The notes beneath the pieces were generated by a model. It was not told the origin of the DNA, did no database searches, and saw only the letters and a list, made by a program, of their open reading frames with translations. Shown here in pieces: positions 1 through 8,019 of a stretch of DNA of 64,000 nt (positions within the stretch are counted from its first letter, which is position 1; every line of letters starts with the position of its first letter). Both the position numbers and the translations under genes were made by a program. Source of the DNA: Vibrio tubiashii ATCC 19109 (GTDB lineage Bacteria; Pseudomonadota; Gammaproteobacteria; Enterobacterales; Vibrionaceae); the NCBI RefSeq assembly GCF_000772105.1, contig NZ_CP009354.1, forward strand, positions 2,046,001-2,110,000. The letters are read 5' to 3'.

Positions 1-245
1 GCGGCAAACTGAGCACGTGCTCCGCCTTGGCAGAACAACACTTTGTAGTTGTCTGGGATATTAAGAAGGTCACGGAGATCTTGCTCTGCTTCTTCAGCAA
101 CTTGGATGAATTCTTTACTTCGGTGGCTAATTTCCATTACAGAAGTGCCTAAACCATTCCATTCAACGAATTCTTGTTGTGCTTTTTCCATCACTGCTTT
201 AGGTAGGCCCGCTGGACCTGCGCTAAAGTTATAAACCTTGCTCAT
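1..245 (-). CDS. serC: Phosphoserine aminotransferase, N-terminal fragment
   Basis: PLP-dependent transaminase converting 3-phosphohydroxypyruvate to phosphoserine in serine biosynthesis; it also serves pyridoxal phosphate synthesis. Only the first ~81 residues are present because the gene runs off the left edge. The N-terminus reads [15 protein letters not shown], the very typical SerC opening, followed by the substrate-loop region with EISHRSKEF and the [10 protein letters not shown] motif. The ATG is at 243-245 with a purine-rich AGGAAAG-type ribosome site before it. The gene is transcribed leftward, with the promoter probably in the short gap before the terminator of the next gene. The identity is secure; the rest cannot be judged from this window. 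Confidence 0.95.
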   Translation of the reverse strand, partial: MSKVYNFSAGPAGLPKAVMEKAQQEFVEWNGLGTSVMEISHRSKEFIQVAEEAEQDLRDLLNIPDNYKVLFCQGGARAQFA

Positions 246-314
246 CTAGTCTTTCCTTGCGCATGCTTTTAAGAGATTACTCGATTAATAGCATGTTTTA
301 TTGAGGATAAAAAG

Positions 315-346
315 CAAGAAAAGAGGTCTTTAGACCTCTTTTCTTG
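315..346 (-). terminator. Intrinsic terminator of the DUF945 gene
   Basis: A perfect 14-bp inverted repeat (315-328 with 333-346) encloses a 4-nt loop and is followed on the minus strand by a T run. It lies just after the stop of the DUF945 gene and before serC, so it separates the two transcripts. Confidence 0.85.
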
Positions 347-368
347 GTTAAGTAAGTAAATATAGTAA

Positions 369-1634
369 TTAAGGCTGCATTAGCGCGGGTAAAAGTAGCG
401 CCATTAGAGGGATCTGTTGACCATTGCCAAACACCAAATTACCTTCTTTTAGCTCTGCTTGAATCTGATACCCTTTATCCGTTTCCTGAACCAGTTCCAT
501 CGCCATCGCTTCGTCGACACCCTGCTTAATAAATGGGTATTGAGTCACGAGTCCACTGGAGAAGAAAGTATCGAGATCACCCGTTAACGCTGGCAAAATC
601 ATCGCCGGGTTTTGCGTCACATTGTCAGTGCCTTGCGGGACAGTGATCTTCCACTTAGATTCAAATTCACTCTCTTCCCCTAGCTTGACCGCCATTTTAT
701 TCATAGCAAAGTAGAAACCTTTAGAAAATAGACTTTCTACATAAGGTATCGCTTCTTCAATGTCGGCATCAGTTGGCATCGGATTATTCTGGTAAAGGTT
801 CACCAAGTGTTCAAAAGCGACACTGTCTAAATCACCAAAAGAGAGATCGATAGAGACGCTATCAACGTTGCCGTCTTCCATAACCAGTTTATTCATATCG
901 ACGATATGCTGGCTGCTTACGGTCTTTGCCATCTCGTCAAATGAACTTAAGAAGGTGTATTTGCTGTCACTTAAAGAAAACAGTGGTGATTGGTCAACAT
1001 TCAGGACTGACGCTTCAGCTAGATTTAATGTTTGTTCGCCAATCCAGAAGCTGTTCATCTTCTTGCCTTGACCTTGCCCAGTGAGGCCAGACAACAGCAT
1101 CTTCTCACCCGAATTAAAATCAATTTCCACCGAAGGAATATCAAGATCATAGGTAACATCACCCAGTACGCTAACGTGCCCTTTCAAAGTAGAAGGAGTG
1201 ACAGAGACAATTGCGCCATCAGGCCCTTCAGTGACTTGATTCCAATTCGCCAGACTAAGCACGTAATCGGTATTACCGTTAAGCTGAGTGACGGTATTGA
1301 GTGTGAGCGGTAAGTCTGGTGCATTATCCATCACGGATTCAGCAGAAAGGCTAAATAGACCATGACTAACGCTACTGCTCACAATCACCTCGGATGGTAA
1401 GCCGTCAATGGCAAGCTGCTCTGCTAGTACAGGATCAACAATTGTGTAGCGAGTTTTAACCGTTGAGGAAAGGTATCCACGGTCATATTCAACAATCTCC
1501 GCTTGTAGTGAGTCATTAGATAGATGAGCAACACCGTCTTGAATAACAGTCTGTCCTATCTGTCCGACAGCAAGTGGCCAACATAACGCAAGCGAAATAG
1601 CACCACCAATGGCGCCAAGTTTTTTCAAATCCAT
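369..1634 (-). CDS. YdgA-like DUF945 family protein
   Basis: A 421-residue protein with an N-terminal hydrophobic signal or anchor (about residues 8-25), so probably periplasmic or inner-membrane tethered. The segment EYDRGYLSSTVKTRY near residue 50 is the recognisable DUF945 (YdgA family) signature. The rest is a long alternating, beta-rich region typical of the family. The molecular function of the family is not established. The gene stands alone, divergent from the histidine kinase and convergent to nothing, and ends at a strong terminator. The chosen ATG places the hydrophobic stretch at the N-terminus, as expected for an exported protein; the ribosome site before it is weak. The family call is firm and the function unknown. 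Confidence 0.8.
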   Translation of the reverse strand: MDLKKLGAIGGAISLALCWPLAVGQIGQTVIQDGVAHLSNDSLQAEIVEYDRGYLSSTVKTRYTIVDPVLAEQLAIDGLPSEVIVSSSVSHGLFSLSAESVMDNAPDLPLTLNTVTQLNGNTDYVLSLANWNQVTEGPDGAIVSVTPSTLKGHVSVLGDVTYDLDIPSVEIDFNSGEKMLLSGLTGQGQGKKMNSFWIGEQTLNLAEASVLNVDQSPLFSLSDSKYTFLSSFDEMAKTVSSQHIVDMNKLVMEDGNVDSVSIDLSFGDLDSVAFEHLVNLYQNNPMPTDADIEEAIPYVESLFSKGFYFAMNKMAVKLGEESEFESKWKITVPQGTDNVTQNPAMILPALTGDLDTFFSSGLVTQYPFIKQGVDEAMAMELVQETDKGYQIQAELKEGNLVFGNGQQIPLMALLLPALMQP

Positions 1635-1807
1635 GGTAATAACGTCTTATATTGTGATTTCATTAAGTCTACACCAAAAAACATTGAGTTAAATCAGAGT
1701 ATTGGCTTTCTCCGTAAATCATACGTAAATCTCGTACTTAGCTCCCAATACTCTTGCGCCGTCCTTGGTAGAGTAGAAATTGTCGATGTTTAAATTGTAG
1801 CCTAGTC

Positions 1808-3757
1808 GTGAACCCATTCTCTGTAATCTGTTTAGATAACAATCCAATAAGCGTAGAACAGCTTAGGCGAGAGTTAAGCCCGCTTTCATCTAAGTTTGAC
1901 CTTCATACGGCAGATAGCATCGAAGATGCGCACGCTGCGTTAGAGTATTGTTTTGAGCAAAAACAAACCGTTGCCCTAGTCATCGCAAGTCATCATGAGA
2001 ATTTCAACGGCGCCGACTTTCTGGTTCAACTCGACAGAAATACCCATACCCAAAGCGCACGTAAAGTGCTGATAAGTTGCGGACAAGACATTCAAGCGAT
2101 TTTGTCTGCGGTTAATGAAGGCCGTTTAGATCACTGTCTAACCAAACCTTTGCAAGACAATCTAGTGCATAAAACAGCGCAAAAAGAGCTCACTACTTTC
2201 ATCCTCGAACATGACAAAGAGAACTTACTGTCCTATAGCCAAGTGCTCGACCAACACCGATTGCTTCGGGCTCATATTGAGCAAAAAATGCGAAGTTATC
2301 GTGAAGGATTTATTTCTGATCATCACAGTCTGTCTGATCAAGAACTTGTTGAGAAAGTCACCTCTGCATTGCTCGATTTTTTTGCCCAAGAAGATGAGAC
2401 CCAAGCGTGTCGCACCTACTCTCCAGAGCATTTGCTTACCATCGAGGGCGAAGAGAACCAATTTCTTTGGTTTATTACCAAAGGCGAAGTAGCTCTGTAT
2501 AAGAAAGACGATGTCGGCATGCAACGTGAGGTGGTGAGACATACCCAAGGCAACATTGTCGGTGGCATGTCGTTTGTCACAGGTGAGCCTTCTTTTTCTA
2601 CTGCAGTAACACTTTCGCAAACTGAGGTTATTAAACTAGACCGCGAAGTCTTCTCCAAAGTCATGCACTCCAATATGACGTTGCTGCCTCTTTTCACTAA
2701 CTTACTGCTGAGACATTTTAACCGTCGCCTCCAACGCAGCATTAATACCAAGCTAGAGCTGCAGAAAACGCTTGAGTCACTTGAATCGGCTCATCAGCAA
2801 CTAATTGAGCGAGAGAAAATGGCCATGCTTGGTCAACTCGTCGCTGGGGTTGCCCATGAGCTTAATAACCCAATTGCCGCCATCTTAAGAGGCACAGAGA
2901 CGCTGACTAACAAAATCCAACAGCTGGTTGATGACCGTTCTATCGAGGAAGTCGGTATGGATGGTATCTCAGTGCTGAAAGATGGCCTCACCCAAAGACC
3001 TCGTTCAACGGCGAAAGAACGTGAACTCACTAAGATACTAGATGAACAGATACAAGATCGTCGCGTCGCGAAGAAGTTGGTTAAGCTAGGACTTGAATGT
3101 GACACTAAATGGATAGAGCTTGCGACAAACCAGCCGCAGCAAGCCCAGCAAACACTTGAACGCTTAGAGGATTACCATTTAGCGGGCGCCACACTGCGCT
3201 CGATTAACGTCTGCGCGGGACGAATTGCCGATATGGTAAAAAGCCTAAAAGGTTATGCGCGACCTGACGACGAAAAACTTCATCTAGTCGATATTCACGA
3301 AGGCATTGAAGATACCTTAGTCATTTTTGAAAACCGCCTAAAGTTTCATACGGTTGAACGTCTTTATGAGGACATCCCTCAAATACAGTGCCAACCTATC
3401 GCCTTGCAGCAGGTGTGGACCAACTTAATTTCCAATGCCATTGATGCTTTTCCAGCCAAAGGCGAGCTTAAAGTCCATACTCAAAAACTATCCCGCTGTG
3501 GACATGATTGGGTGGTGGTCTCTTTTACCGATAATGGTTGCGGTATTACACCTGCCACTCAACAGCAAATGTTTACCCTTAATTTTACCACCAAGAAAGA
3601 AGGCAACTTTGGTTTAGGTATCGGCCTTTCCGTGTGTCAACAAATTGTCCACCAGCATGGAGGGCAGATTAAGGTTGATTCTGTGGTTGGTCAATTTACT
3701 AAGATGTCAGTTTGGTTACCCTTTTGCCAAGTGCCACCGATCGTCAAGGAGCTCTAA
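1808..3757 (+). CDS. Hybrid-type sensor histidine kinase with receiver-like and cNMP-binding domains
   Basis: A 649-residue cytoplasmic kinase with no membrane segments. In order: a receiver-like domain (~1-120), a helical linker (~120-180), a cyclic-nucleotide-binding-like domain (~195-310), the DHp domain with phospho-acceptor His350 in AHELNNPIAA, and an HATPase domain with N-box NLISNAIDAF (~539-548), DNGCGI and a GLGIGLSV G-box. The N-terminal receiver has Ser61 where the phospho-acceptor Asp should be, although Lys113 and one acidic residue remain, so it is probably a pseudo-receiver. About 120 residues separate the two DHp helices, far more than usual. The start is GTG with a weak ribosome site. 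The stop abuts the next ATG, so it is co-translated with the response regulator, its probable partner. The ligand is unknown. Confidence 0.85.
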   Translation: MNPFSVICLDNNPISVEQLRRELSPLSSKFDLHTADSIEDAHAALEYCFEQKQTVALVIASHHENFNGADFLVQLDRNTHTQSARKVLISCGQDIQAILSAVNEGRLDHCLTKPLQDNLVHKTAQKELTTFILEHDKENLLSYSQVLDQHRLLRAHIEQKMRSYREGFISDHHSLSDQELVEKVTSALLDFFAQEDETQACRTYSPEHLLTIEGEENQFLWFITKGEVALYKKDDVGMQREVVRHTQGNIVGGMSFVTGEPSFSTAVTLSQTEVIKLDREVFSKVMHSNMTLLPLFTNLLLRHFNRRLQRSINTKLELQKTLESLESAHQQLIEREKMAMLGQLVAGVAHELNNPIAAILRGTETLTNKIQQLVDDRSIEEVGMDGISVLKDGLTQRPRSTAKERELTKILDEQIQDRRVAKKLVKLGLECDTKWIELATNQPQQAQQTLERLEDYHLAGATLRSINVCAGRIADMVKSLKGYARPDDEKLHLVDIHEGIEDTLVIFENRLKFHTVERLYEDIPQIQCQPIALQQVWTNLISNAIDAFPAKGELKVHTQKLSRCGHDWVVVSFTDNGCGITPATQQQMFTLNFTTKKEGNFGLGIGLSVCQQIVHQHGGQIKVDSVVGQFTKMSVWLPFCQVPPIVKEL

Positions 3758-4255
3758 ATGAACAAATACCTTATTTTATGTGTCGATGATGAGCGAGAAG
3801 TGCTAGACAGCGTAATGCAAGATCTTGATTGTTTTGAAGAGCACTTCATTGTTGAAGCCGCGGAATCCGTCCAAGAAGCCAAGGAACTCATTGCAGAGTC
3901 TGAACGCGAAGACGTAAAATTGGCGCTGATTCTGTGCGACCATATTATGCCCGAGCAAACTGGTATTCAGTTTTTGATCGAACTGAATCAAGATGAGTCA
4001 ACAAAACCCACGAGAAAACTTCTTCTTACCGGACAAGCAGGATTAGAAGACACGGTAGAAGCGGTTAATCATTCAAGCCTAGACTTCTATATTGCGAAAC
4101 CTTGGCAAGGTGATGAGCTTCGCCAAGTACTAAAAAACCAACTGACCACTTATATGATTGAACACGAGCCGGACTTAATGCCTTGGGCATCGGCTTTAGA
4201 AACCGAGCGAGTATTTGAAGCCATGGCTAAAAATCGACTCTATTACGGTGAGTAA
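3758..4255 (+). CDS. Response regulator, receiver domain with C-terminal extension
   Basis: A 165-residue single-domain response regulator. The acidic pair Asp10/Asp11, phospho-acceptor Asp61 (in LCDHIMPEQTG), Thr91 (LLLTGQ) and Lys114 (AKPW) form a complete phosphorylation site. There is no DNA-binding or enzymatic output domain, only a ~45-residue helical tail (LTTYMIEHE onward). The same tail follows the receiver-like domain of the upstream kinase (LTTFILEHD), and the catalytic positions align almost residue for residue, so the two receivers look paralogous. An AAGGAG ribosome site lies inside the end of the kinase gene. It probably acts by protein interaction with the kinase or another partner; the target is unknown. 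Confidence 0.88.
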   Translation: MNKYLILCVDDEREVLDSVMQDLDCFEEHFIVEAAESVQEAKELIAESEREDVKLALILCDHIMPEQTGIQFLIELNQDESTKPTRKLLLTGQAGLEDTVEAVNHSSLDFYIAKPWQGDELRQVLKNQLTTYMIEHEPDLMPWASALETERVFEAMAKNRLYYGE

Positions 4256-4421
4256 ATGACCATATGTGGCATATGAATTGCTTAAATCAATAATTAACGA
4301 CAAAACAATGACATTTTTATAGTGACTATTGCTATGATGCATTATCATGTCGTAACTAATGTCATGGCGCTGATGTCGCTTAAGACCAAGGAAATTAACG
4401 AGATATAGGTTTATCGTCCAT

Positions 4422-4988
4422 ATGCGTAAAACAATCTTAGCTGCAGCCCTTGTGCTTGCATCTGGTCAAACAATTGCTCAAACCGACCCTAACAGTCCTT
4501 CTGTAATGAGCAACTTCAATTATGACTACGTAGAGGCTCGAATCGGTGCTAGCCCAGTCACTTTTGGTGCCGCGATGAGCAAGTCTATTCACCCTAATGC
4601 ACATGTGATCGGTCGCGTCGATTCTGAATTTGAAGGCGATTACGACGCAGCAGCCGGCTTTGGCTTCCATGCGCCAATCAACAACTGGGCAGATTTCACT
4701 GGTGAGATGCTTTTACGTCTGGTCGATACGGGTAATGAAAGCCGTTTCGGCTTGGATCGCGGTACAGAAACGGGAATGGAGCTAAACCTTGGCGTTCGTC
4801 AATGGCTTGGTCCTCAGTTAGAGGTTGGTGGTAAAGGTAGCTACATTTCCATCGATAATAAGAAAGAATGGGCAGGCTCAGCATACGCGCGCTTCCATTC
4901 AACTGAACTATTCTCTCTGGGTGCTGAAGCTCGTATCAACGACTTCTACGGTGACCAACTGATGTTCACAACTCGTTTTAAATTCTAA
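4422..4988 (+). CDS. Small outer membrane beta-barrel-like protein
   Basis: A 188-residue exported protein. It has a clean signal peptide (MRKTILAAALVLASGQTIAQ, cleavage after AQA-type site near residue 20), then alternating amphipathic strands rich in Gly and aromatic residues, and ends in Phe (TTRFKF), the usual C-terminal signature for BamA-assembled barrels. The size fits an eight-stranded barrel. It is followed immediately by a strong terminator and sits after the two-component pair, but a 166-bp gap suggests its own promoter. That gap contains the direct and inverted repeats ATGACATT/AATGTCAT and an ATGAT-N5-ATCAT palindrome, possible operator sites. I do not recognise a named family; function unknown. 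Confidence 0.7.
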   Translation: MRKTILAAALVLASGQTIAQTDPNSPSVMSNFNYDYVEARIGASPVTFGAAMSKSIHPNAHVIGRVDSEFEGDYDAAAGFGFHAPINNWADFTGEMLLRLVDTGNESRFGLDRGTETGMELNLGVRQWLGPQLEVGGKGSYISIDNKKEWAGSAYARFHSTELFSLGAEARINDFYGDQLMFTTRFKF

Positions 4989-5003
4989 TCGAGTCCAAGA
5001 TCG

Positions 5004-5034
5004 AAAAAACCGAGGTTAATACCTCGGTTTTTTA
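5004..5034 (+). terminator. Bidirectional terminator between the OMP gene and tfoX
   Basis: CCGAGGT-TAAT-ACCTCGG stem-loop flanked by A6 on one side and T7 on the other, so it can terminate the rightward OMP transcript and the leftward tfoX transcript. Confidence 0.9.
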
Positions 5035-5095
5035 TTGCAAATCCTTTTGCATTTGAGCAGTACGCTTCTTAATTCAACTCCGAAGCGATGAGAGG

Positions 5096-5683
5096 TTAGT
5101 GACAACTCGCCAATAGTTGGCGTTTATGTGGCTCTTGAATGAGCTTCCAATGAATACCTTCGATTGCACCAGCGAATTTCCACAGCAGCTTTACATCTAC
5201 ATCACTGCCATAGGCTTGCTTCACTCTTGAGAAGACTGCAGGTGCGCCAAGTTCTAAAAAGGTATCTACATCCTCTACCCCTGCCTTTTTCACCATACGT
5301 TCTAAGGTCAGTTGCATATTAGGCAGATCACGCAGGCGTCTGTTCGCCGATGAACGCTTGAACTCACGCTGCGATACGGAAAAATTTATAGATTGTTCTA
5401 CTAGCTCACTCAGTCGCTGATGTTGGCTCGAAAAAAGCTGGGTTATGTCGTAATAATTTACCGTCGCTGTGGTCTGTTTTTTAACATGGCGGTATTTCTC
5501 ACAACCTAGCTGGTTAAGCGTTTCATCTAATGCTTCTCCACCTCTGATGAATATTTTGTCTGCACTTAGTAGTGCGAACATAGCTTCGTCTCTAAACAAC
5601 CCAGTACCACCAAACATAGATCGTTTTTGAAAGTCGCCAAACTTTTGTACGTATTGAATAAATTGTTGCTCTGTCATATCCAT
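5096..5683 (-). CDS. tfoX: TfoX, competence master regulator (Sxy family)
   Basis: A 195-residue Sxy/TfoX-family protein. The N-terminal domain carries the hallmark KRSMFGGTGLF (residues ~20-30) and the C-terminal domain (~105-190) the RLRDLPNMQLTLERM motif. In Vibrio, TfoX acts with CRP at CRP-S sites to induce competence pili and DNA-uptake genes in response to chitin, and its translation is activated by the sRNA TfoR. The chosen ATG has an AAGGA ribosome site four bases upstream; an internal ATG two codons on is possible. The paralogue TfoY is the alternative, but the gene order (serC, DUF945, two-component pair, OMP, this gene, HDOD, lysO) matches my memory of VC1153. The long AT-rich upstream region fits a regulated 5' leader. 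Confidence 0.88.
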   Translation of the reverse strand: MDMTEQQFIQYVQKFGDFQKRSMFGGTGLFRDEAMFALLSADKIFIRGGEALDETLNQLGCEKYRHVKKQTTATVNYYDITQLFSSQHQRLSELVEQSINFSVSQREFKRSSANRRLRDLPNMQLTLERMVKKAGVEDVDTFLELGAPAVFSRVKQAYGSDVDVKLLWKFAGAIEGIHWKLIQEPHKRQLLASCH

Positions 5684-6038
5684 TGATCCTTAATCAAATA
5701 CCCCGATTAGTTATGATCACCAGATAGCAGCAGTAATAAGCGAAAAATTTAAAACTCAACCAAACTATGGTGTTAGTTATTGTTTAGTTTGATTGATAAC
5801 AAGTACTAAGAATGATAGTTAACGAAACAAAATAAGTCTGTGCATTTGTCACACCAATGACACTCAATCAATCTCATATCGTGAACGTTATCACAAGTTA
5901 ATATATTAACTTAATTGCAAACTAGCTGGAATAACGAGATAAAATGCTGCGCGAATTATCAATAACTAATATCAATTGTTTGCTAATATATGCAGTAAGA
6001 CGTTACACTGTCAGTAGTAGCATAACCCTATAGTGTAT
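5684..6038. promoter_or_regulatory. Divergent intergenic region between tfoX and the HDOD gene
   Basis: About 355 bp of AT-rich sequence with no open frame of note. It holds a good CRP-type palindrome at 5880-5895 and must contain both the tfoX leader (reading left) and the HDOD promoter (reading right). I see no terminator-like hairpin in it. Confidence 0.6.
5880..5895. promoter_or_regulatory. Candidate CRP-binding site upstream of tfoX
   Basis: CGTGA-ACGTTA-TCACA matches the CRP core TGTGA-N6-TCACA at nine of ten positions with correct spacing. It lies ~197 bp upstream of the tfoX start. CRP control of tfoX transcription is established in V. cholerae; the assignment of this particular site is inference. 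Confidence 0.55.
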
Positions 6039-6959
6039 ATGAACCACTTATCCTTCTATTGGCTGCCAGAGAATGGCGAGCTATTACTCAAAGGTATTGA
6101 ATCTGAGTTTTCAACCTTGATTGAACACTCAATCAAGTCACATACTATCTCTCTTCCTCCGATTTCTGACGTAGTACTAAAGATTCAACAACTTTGTACC
6201 CAAGACACCACTACGGTTTCTGATGTCGCCGATAGCTTACTCGAAGATCCTGGCCTTGCAGCCATCGTCATTCGCGTCGCCAACTCCGTCATTTTTAATC
6301 GTCGTAACATCACTTGTACCGATCTCGTCACTGCAGTATCTCGACTCGGCATTCTAAGAGTGCGAGACATAGTCACTGCCCAAGCAATAGAGCAGCTCAA
6401 ACACTCTGTCAATTTGAGCCAATCGTGTAACCAAGTCTTGGTCCAAAGTGCAACCAATTCACGCGAGCTAGCTGCCACTATGGTGTTGGTCGTACGCGGC
6501 TTTAAAGAATCTGGCTCACCAAGTTACAGCCATTTGGAAACCGACAAAGCACTCCTGACAGGCCTACTCGCGGATATTGGCCTGTTCTGTATTGTCAATG
6601 AGTATCACAACTATTTAGAACAAGGTAATTACCTCAATGAAGAAATTGCCTTCCAAATTTTCGATCGTCAGTGCTCACACGCAAGTAAGTTGGTGTTAGA
6701 GAGCTGGGGATTTGATAACGACTTCCTCGCCGTCGCTTGTAACCAGGTGATTGACAAAACAGATGTGTCAGTAAGTTATCTTGACGTCGCGCGCATCGCC
6801 AATCATATCCTGATGTTCCGTCGCCAAGACGAGCAGATCACTGAACATACGGTTGAATTTGACATTACAGGCGCAGATATACTGTACAAACTCAGTAATT
6901 TAAGTGATATTGAGTTCAATACACAGATAGATGAACTTATAAGCGCGAGTGGTCTGTAA
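6039..6959 (+). CDS. HDOD domain protein
   Basis: A 306-residue soluble protein. The HDOD domain starts near residue 35 with LPPISDVVLKIQQL and continues through SLLEDPGLAAIVIRVANS and the VSRLG motif, the standard HDOD hallmarks. The later TGLLADIGLF segment corresponds to the degenerate HD position; metal-binding His-Asp pairs are not evident. HDOD proteins act as signalling scaffolds in motility, biofilm or stress control, but the target of this one cannot be read from sequence. ATG 6039 is preferred over an in-frame GTG two codons earlier at 6033; neither has a strong ribosome site. lysO follows 38 bp downstream on the same strand and may be co-transcribed. Confidence 0.82.
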   Translation: MNHLSFYWLPENGELLLKGIESEFSTLIEHSIKSHTISLPPISDVVLKIQQLCTQDTTTVSDVADSLLEDPGLAAIVIRVANSVIFNRRNITCTDLVTAVSRLGILRVRDIVTAQAIEQLKHSVNLSQSCNQVLVQSATNSRELAATMVLVVRGFKESGSPSYSHLETDKALLTGLLADIGLFCIVNEYHNYLEQGNYLNEEIAFQIFDRQCSHASKLVLESWGFDNDFLAVACNQVIDKTDVSVSYLDVARIANHILMFRRQDEQITEHTVEFDITGADILYKLSNLSDIEFNTQIDELISASGL

Positions 6960-6997
6960 ATCCACGCAGGAAATTCAGGCCCTAGACAGGATGTACC

Positions 6998-7903
6998 ATG
7001 TTTTCAGGGATGTTATTTATCTTTGCCCCACTTGTTGTGGGGTATTTCATTTCTATATCCAAAAAAGCTCTACTCGACACGATAAACTCAACCACATCCA
7101 ATCTCATTTACGTGATTTTGGCTTTGATGGGTTTGAGCTTAGCAGCACTGGATAATCTGGGTCAGAACCTACAGTTGATCCTCAAAACAACTGCTGTGTT
7201 TTTTATTTGCTTGAGTTTAGCCAACCTAGCCGTTTTGCCTTTCATTGATAAATGGCTACCAATCAAAACCGATGCCAGCAATACCAAATTGCCATTGTCT
7301 GAAATGGCGATGGAGTCAGCCAAGCTGATCCTCGTCGTGGGTGGCGGTCTCATTGTTGGGCTATTGGTGCCCTTTGATCTGAGCTGGGTCGATACCGCCA
7401 GTGAATGGATTTTGTTTCTGCTGCTGTTTTTTATTGGTATCCAACTACGCAACAGTGGTCTCACGCTGCGTCAGATTCTGCTCAATAAGCATGGTATGGT
7501 GATTGCCATTGTGATCATCGCGAGTTCATTAATCGGTGGCATTATCTCTGCGTTAATCTTAGATATCGATGTATTCCGTGGCTTGGCGATGGCTTCTGGC
7601 TTTGGTTGGTATTCATTAGCCGGAATCTTGATGGGTGACGCTTTCGGCCCTGTGTATGGCGGCGCCTCTTTTATGATCGAGCTACTGAGAGAGCTGGTTG
7701 CATTGGTACTTATCCCTCTCTTTATCCGTACTAAACCTTGTACGTCTATCGGCTATGCTGGCGCAACCGCGATGGACTTTACCCTACCTGTCATCCAAAC
7801 CACGGGTGGGGTGCGATGTGTCCCTATTGCCATTGTTAGCGGTTTCATATTGAGCTTACTGGTTCCTGTTTTAATGTTGTTCTTTGTCTCTCTTGCAGGC
7901 TAG
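6998..7903 (+). CDS. lysO: LysO family L-lysine exporter
   Basis: A 301-residue inner membrane protein with about eight hydrophobic segments. It matches the LysO (YbjE) family in length and motifs: an N-terminal LFIFAPLVVGY helix, a helix with an embedded acidic residue (LSLAALDNL, Asp52), the GFGWYSLAGILM motif and a downstream MIELLREL with another buried acidic residue. E. coli LysO exports L-lysine and toxic analogues, and two membrane-embedded acidic residues are essential there; the residues here sit in equivalent places. The start has an ACAGG ribosome site. There is no lysine riboswitch in the 38-bp gap, so expression probably depends on the HDOD gene promoter. Confidence 0.88.
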   Translation: MFSGMLFIFAPLVVGYFISISKKALLDTINSTTSNLIYVILALMGLSLAALDNLGQNLQLILKTTAVFFICLSLANLAVLPFIDKWLPIKTDASNTKLPLSEMAMESAKLILVVGGGLIVGLLVPFDLSWVDTASEWILFLLLFFIGIQLRNSGLTLRQILLNKHGMVIAIVIIASSLIGGIISALILDIDVFRGLAMASGFGWYSLAGILMGDAFGPVYGGASFMIELLRELVALVLIPLFIRTKPCTSIGYAGATAMDFTLPVIQTTGGVRCVPIAIVSGFILSLLVPVLMLFFVSLAG

Positions 7904-7956
7904 ATCGCAGGAATTGTCATTCAAAAGCTCTATATTATGCGCTTACAAGCCCAATA

Positions 7957-7976
7957 AATTTAGCGAACGCTAAATT
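7957..7976. repeat. Near-perfect 9+9 bp inverted repeat, possible operator
   Basis: AATTTAGCG-AA-CGCTAAATT: two perfect 9-bp arms with a 2-bp centre, 43 bp before the start of the small secreted protein gene. No T run follows, so it is a poor terminator for lysO; a protein-binding operator is more likely. Confidence 0.55.
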
Positions 7977-8019
7977 AGATAATTAGAAACTATAAGAATT
8001 AGCTTTAAAAGGAATCACT

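Noticed and set aside
49..234. Rightward open frame at the left edge
   Set aside because: It is the complement of the serC coding sequence, whose protein is unmistakable.
5840..5854. TGTGC-N5-TCACA near the tfoX leader as a second CRP site
   Set aside because: The spacer is five instead of six bases and the left arm is imperfect; the site at 5880 is much better.
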